This document shows, piece by piece, positions 4,295-6,060 of a DNA stretch of 6,060 bases. The notes under the pieces are model-generated. The model saw only the letters and a list, made by a program, of their open reading frames with translations. It was not told where the DNA came from and did no database searches. Positions within the stretch are counted from its first letter, which is position 1; the number at the start of each line of letters is the position of its first letter. This DNA is from an uncultured Eubacteriales bacterium (GTDB lineage: Bacteria; Bacillota; Clostridia; Lachnospirales; Bianqueaceae). The position numbers and the translations under genes were made by a program. The stretch lies in the NCBI GenBank assembly GCA_900322165.1, contig ONYR01000210.1:1-6060 (forward strand), in the 5' to 3' direction.

Positions 4295-6060
4295 TTGAGA
4301 AAAAGGAGTAAAAAGATTTTAACTGTTCTGATACTTTTGACCTTCCTGCTTTCGGCCTTCTCCACGGCGCTTACCGTCGTTGCGAGAGCGGACGATACAA
4401 ATCCGGAGACTCAGGATATGAGCACGGAGGAGGAATCACAGGAGGCGGAAGAAGTTCAGGACCAACCCGATGAAGGGACTCTTACAGAGGCCGAGGACAA
4501 AGCCGAAGAGGAGTCAAACATTGAGGTAACGGGGAACGAAGACGAGGAGAGCAATTCGGAGACTGAAGAAGATAACAACGCAGACAGCACCGCAGCAGAC
4601 ACCGAAGACATGCAGCCCGAAGAAGAGTCCAATAATGACTCTCCAGAAGATTCTTTCACCGACGCCAACGGAGACGGACCCTCCGAAGAGGATGTATCCG
4701 GCGAAGAGGATATGAGCGTCGAAGAGATTCTGGAAACGGAAAGTTTAAGTTTATTCAGTAATCTAAATACGCCCCTGCTAACCATGATGAGCGATCAGGT
4801 CTTACTCTTGCAGGCCGACGCGAACGATGATAACCATGGTTTGGCACCGGGAATCCAATTCGTCAAATACGAGATTGCGTACAACAAGTACGATTACAAT
4901 GTCGTCGAATACATCGTGGTCCATGACACCGGCAACTCAGCCGCCGGATCGAACGCCATGGCTCACTACCGCTACTTTGCCGGGGGAGACCGGCAGGCAA
5001 GCGCCCACTACTTTGTCGATTCCACGATGGTCGTACAGATCATCGATGACTCAGAGGGAAGCTGGCACTGCGGCGCGAAGTACAAAACCTACGCGACCCC
5101 GATCAGCAACCATAATTCGATCGGTATCGAGATGTGTATCAATTCCGACGGAGATTACAATCAGGCTGTTCAGAATACGATCGACCTGTGCGCGTATCTG
5201 CTTTGGAAATACGATCTTCCGATCGAACGGCTCGTGCGTCATTACGATGCCAACGGCAAGACATGCCCGCTCACGATGAGCGCCAACAACTGGGAGATCT
5301 GGAATGAAGTCGTAGCCGCCGTAAAGGCGAAGCTTGCGACCTACGGAGCGCACAACTCCTCCGGAGAAGAAACCCCGCAGACCGTTTGGTATTACAATCC
5401 GATCCTTGGCTCGAGCTACCTGAGTGCAGAGACGCTTGCGAAGGTGCTGACGGACAACAACAGCTCCATCAGCGCGGAAGCAGCCCGCGAGATCGCACAG
5501 AACTATCTTGATATCGGCGCGATCTACGGCGTGCGAGGCGATGTCGCCTTCTTCCAGGCAATGCTTGAAACCGGCTATCTTAACTATGGCGGCGAGGCGG
5601 ATCCGTCGTACCACAATTTCTGTGGACTGAAAAACGCGGATGCCACCGACTATGCCGCCTTCGAAACCGTCGCAGACGGTGTGGAAGCTCATATTCAGCA
5701 TTTGTACTGTTACGCTTCAGCGAACCCGATCCCGTCTTCGAGAACGCTTCTCGATCAGCGGTTCTTCTCTTCGCTGAGAATGGCCGCCACGAACTGGGAA
5801 GACCTCGGCGGACGCTGGGCGGTTCCGGGCTATGATCCGGCCTCGTTCTCAAGCCTTGAGGAAGCCAGAACGGCACATCGCTCCTACGGTGACATCATCA
5901 TCGCGCTGTACGCAGCGGCCGGCGGTGAGAACATTCAGACCAGCGGCCAAACCGGCGGCAATTCTTCCGGCAATTACTGGGAGAATCCGGTCTACACCGG
6001 AGGCGCAGCCGGCACGAGAACCTGGCTGAAGAAGGGCATGACCGGCTCGGATGTCAAGGA
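4295..6060 (+). CDS. Secreted bifunctional autolysin: amidase plus GH73 glucosaminidase (3' end outside window)
   Basis: The frame is open from TTG 4295 to the right edge; 588 residues are visible. Residues 1-32 are a signal peptide: basic RKRSKK, a hydrophobic core, and ARA before the probable cut. Residues 33-149 are highly acidic (about 50 Asp/Glu, one Lys). Residues about 186-347 form an Amidase_2 domain that should cleave the MurNAc-L-Ala bond. H210 (VVHDTGN), H316 and C324 fit the zinc ligands and K322 the catalytic Lys; the H316-K322-C324 spacing equals that of T7 lysozyme H122-K128-C130. SAHY (H238) and SIGIE (E279) are also family-like. Residues about 392-545 are a GH73 endo-beta-N-acetylglucosaminidase with probable acid E425 (QAMLETGYL) and the NFCGLK motif (441-446). 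A Gly/Ser/Asn/Thr-rich linker leads to WLKKGMTGSDVK (577-588), which looks like the start of a PG_binding_1 domain. The gene is monocistronic at its 5' side, with its own promoter. Likely roles are wall turnover, cell separation or lysis. Confidence 0.95.
   Translation, partial: MRKRSKKILTVLILLTFLLSAFSTALTVVARADDTNPETQDMSTEEESQEAEEVQDQPDEGTLTEAEDKAEEESNIEVTGNEDEESNSETEEDNNADSTAADTEDMQPEEESNNDSPEDSFTDANGDGPSEEDVSGEEDMSVEEILETESLSLFSNLNTPLLTMMSDQVLLLQADANDDNHGLAPGIQFVKYEIAYNKYDYNVVEYIVVHDTGNSAAGSNAMAHYRYFAGGDRQASAHYFVDSTMVVQIIDDSEGSWHCGAKYKTYATPISNHNSIGIEMCINSDGDYNQAVQNTIDLCAYLLWKYDLPIERLVRHYDANGKTCPLTMSANNWEIWNEVVAAVKAKLATYGAHNSSGEETPQTVWYYNPILGSSYLSAETLAKVLTDNNSSISAEAAREIAQNYLDIGAIYGVRGDVAFFQAMLETGYLNYGGEADPSYHNFCGLKNADATDYAAFETVADGVEAHIQHLYCYASANPIPSSRTLLDQRFFSSLRMAATNWEDLGGRWAVPGYDPASFSSLEEARTAHRSYGDIIIALYAAAGGENIQTSGQTGGNSSGNYWENPVYTGGAAGTRTWLKKGMTGSDVK

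Noticed and set aside
4113..4365. Minus-strand small open frames across the intergenic gap
   Set aside because: They run through the promoter, the terminator hairpin and the signal-peptide codons; low-complexity translations with no family resemblance.
4456..4785. Minus-strand Ser-rich open frame
   Set aside because: The poly-Ser appearance is only the complement of the Glu/Asp codons of the acidic autolysin segment.
4827..5279. Plus-strand open frame inside the amidase domain
   Set aside because: Out of frame with the amidase and GH73 motifs, Thr/Arg/Ser-rich and without a binding site; a shadow of the autolysin gene.
5051..5876. Minus-strand open frames opposite the GH73 region
   Set aside because: The plus frame carries intact catalytic motifs, and the minus translations show no known domain.
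1..6060. Defence system, phage, CRISPR or mobile element
   Set aside because: No terminal inverted repeats, transposase or integrase motifs, spaced direct repeats or defence domains were seen; all gene content is cell-envelope or U32-related.

Overview
The window looks like ordinary chromosomal DNA of a Gram-positive anaerobe of the Clostridia, possibly Lachnospiraceae-like. The evidence is strong AGGAGG-type ribosome binding sites, GTG and TTG starts, a sigma-A type promoter, a T-run terminator, and protein families typical of that group. The assignment rests on gene style and content, not on a database match. I see no RNA genes, mobile elements, CRISPR array or phage genes.

Region 1 (1-4131) is a tightly packed plus-strand operon of three genes. 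The first is the 3' part of a large U32-family protein with a DUF3656 domain, cut by the left edge. Its stop codon overlaps by one base (TAATG) the start of a SEDS glycan polymerase of the FtsW/RodA/SpoVE family. That gene overlaps by 62 bases a class B penicillin-binding protein of the PbpA type. The SEDS protein and the PBP should act as a pair: the first polymerises glycan strands from lipid II and the second cross-links them.

Region 2 (4132-4294) is the only intergenic gap. It holds a hairpin without a T-run, short CCTGAA/TTCAGG repeats, a near-consensus promoter (TTGACA, 17 bases, TATACT with an extended -10 TGc), and a perfect 10-bp terminator hairpin with a T-run. The terminator stem-loop contains the -10 box, so one short stretch appears both to end the upstream operon and to start the next gene.

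Region 3 (4295-6060) is a long open frame cut by the right edge. It encodes a secreted bifunctional autolysin: signal peptide, a very acidic segment of about 117 residues, a zinc N-acetylmuramoyl-L-alanine amidase domain (Amidase_2), a GH73 glucosaminidase domain, a Gly/Ser/Asn linker, and the first residues of what looks like a peptidoglycan-binding domain.

The window therefore joins wall synthesis (SEDS + PBP) to wall hydrolysis (autolysin) across a compact terminator/promoter element. It is mostly recognisable cell-envelope housekeeping. The less ordinary points are the overlapping terminator and promoter, the long coding overlap, the extended actinobacterial-like N-terminus of the SEDS protein, and the acidic leader of the autolysin.
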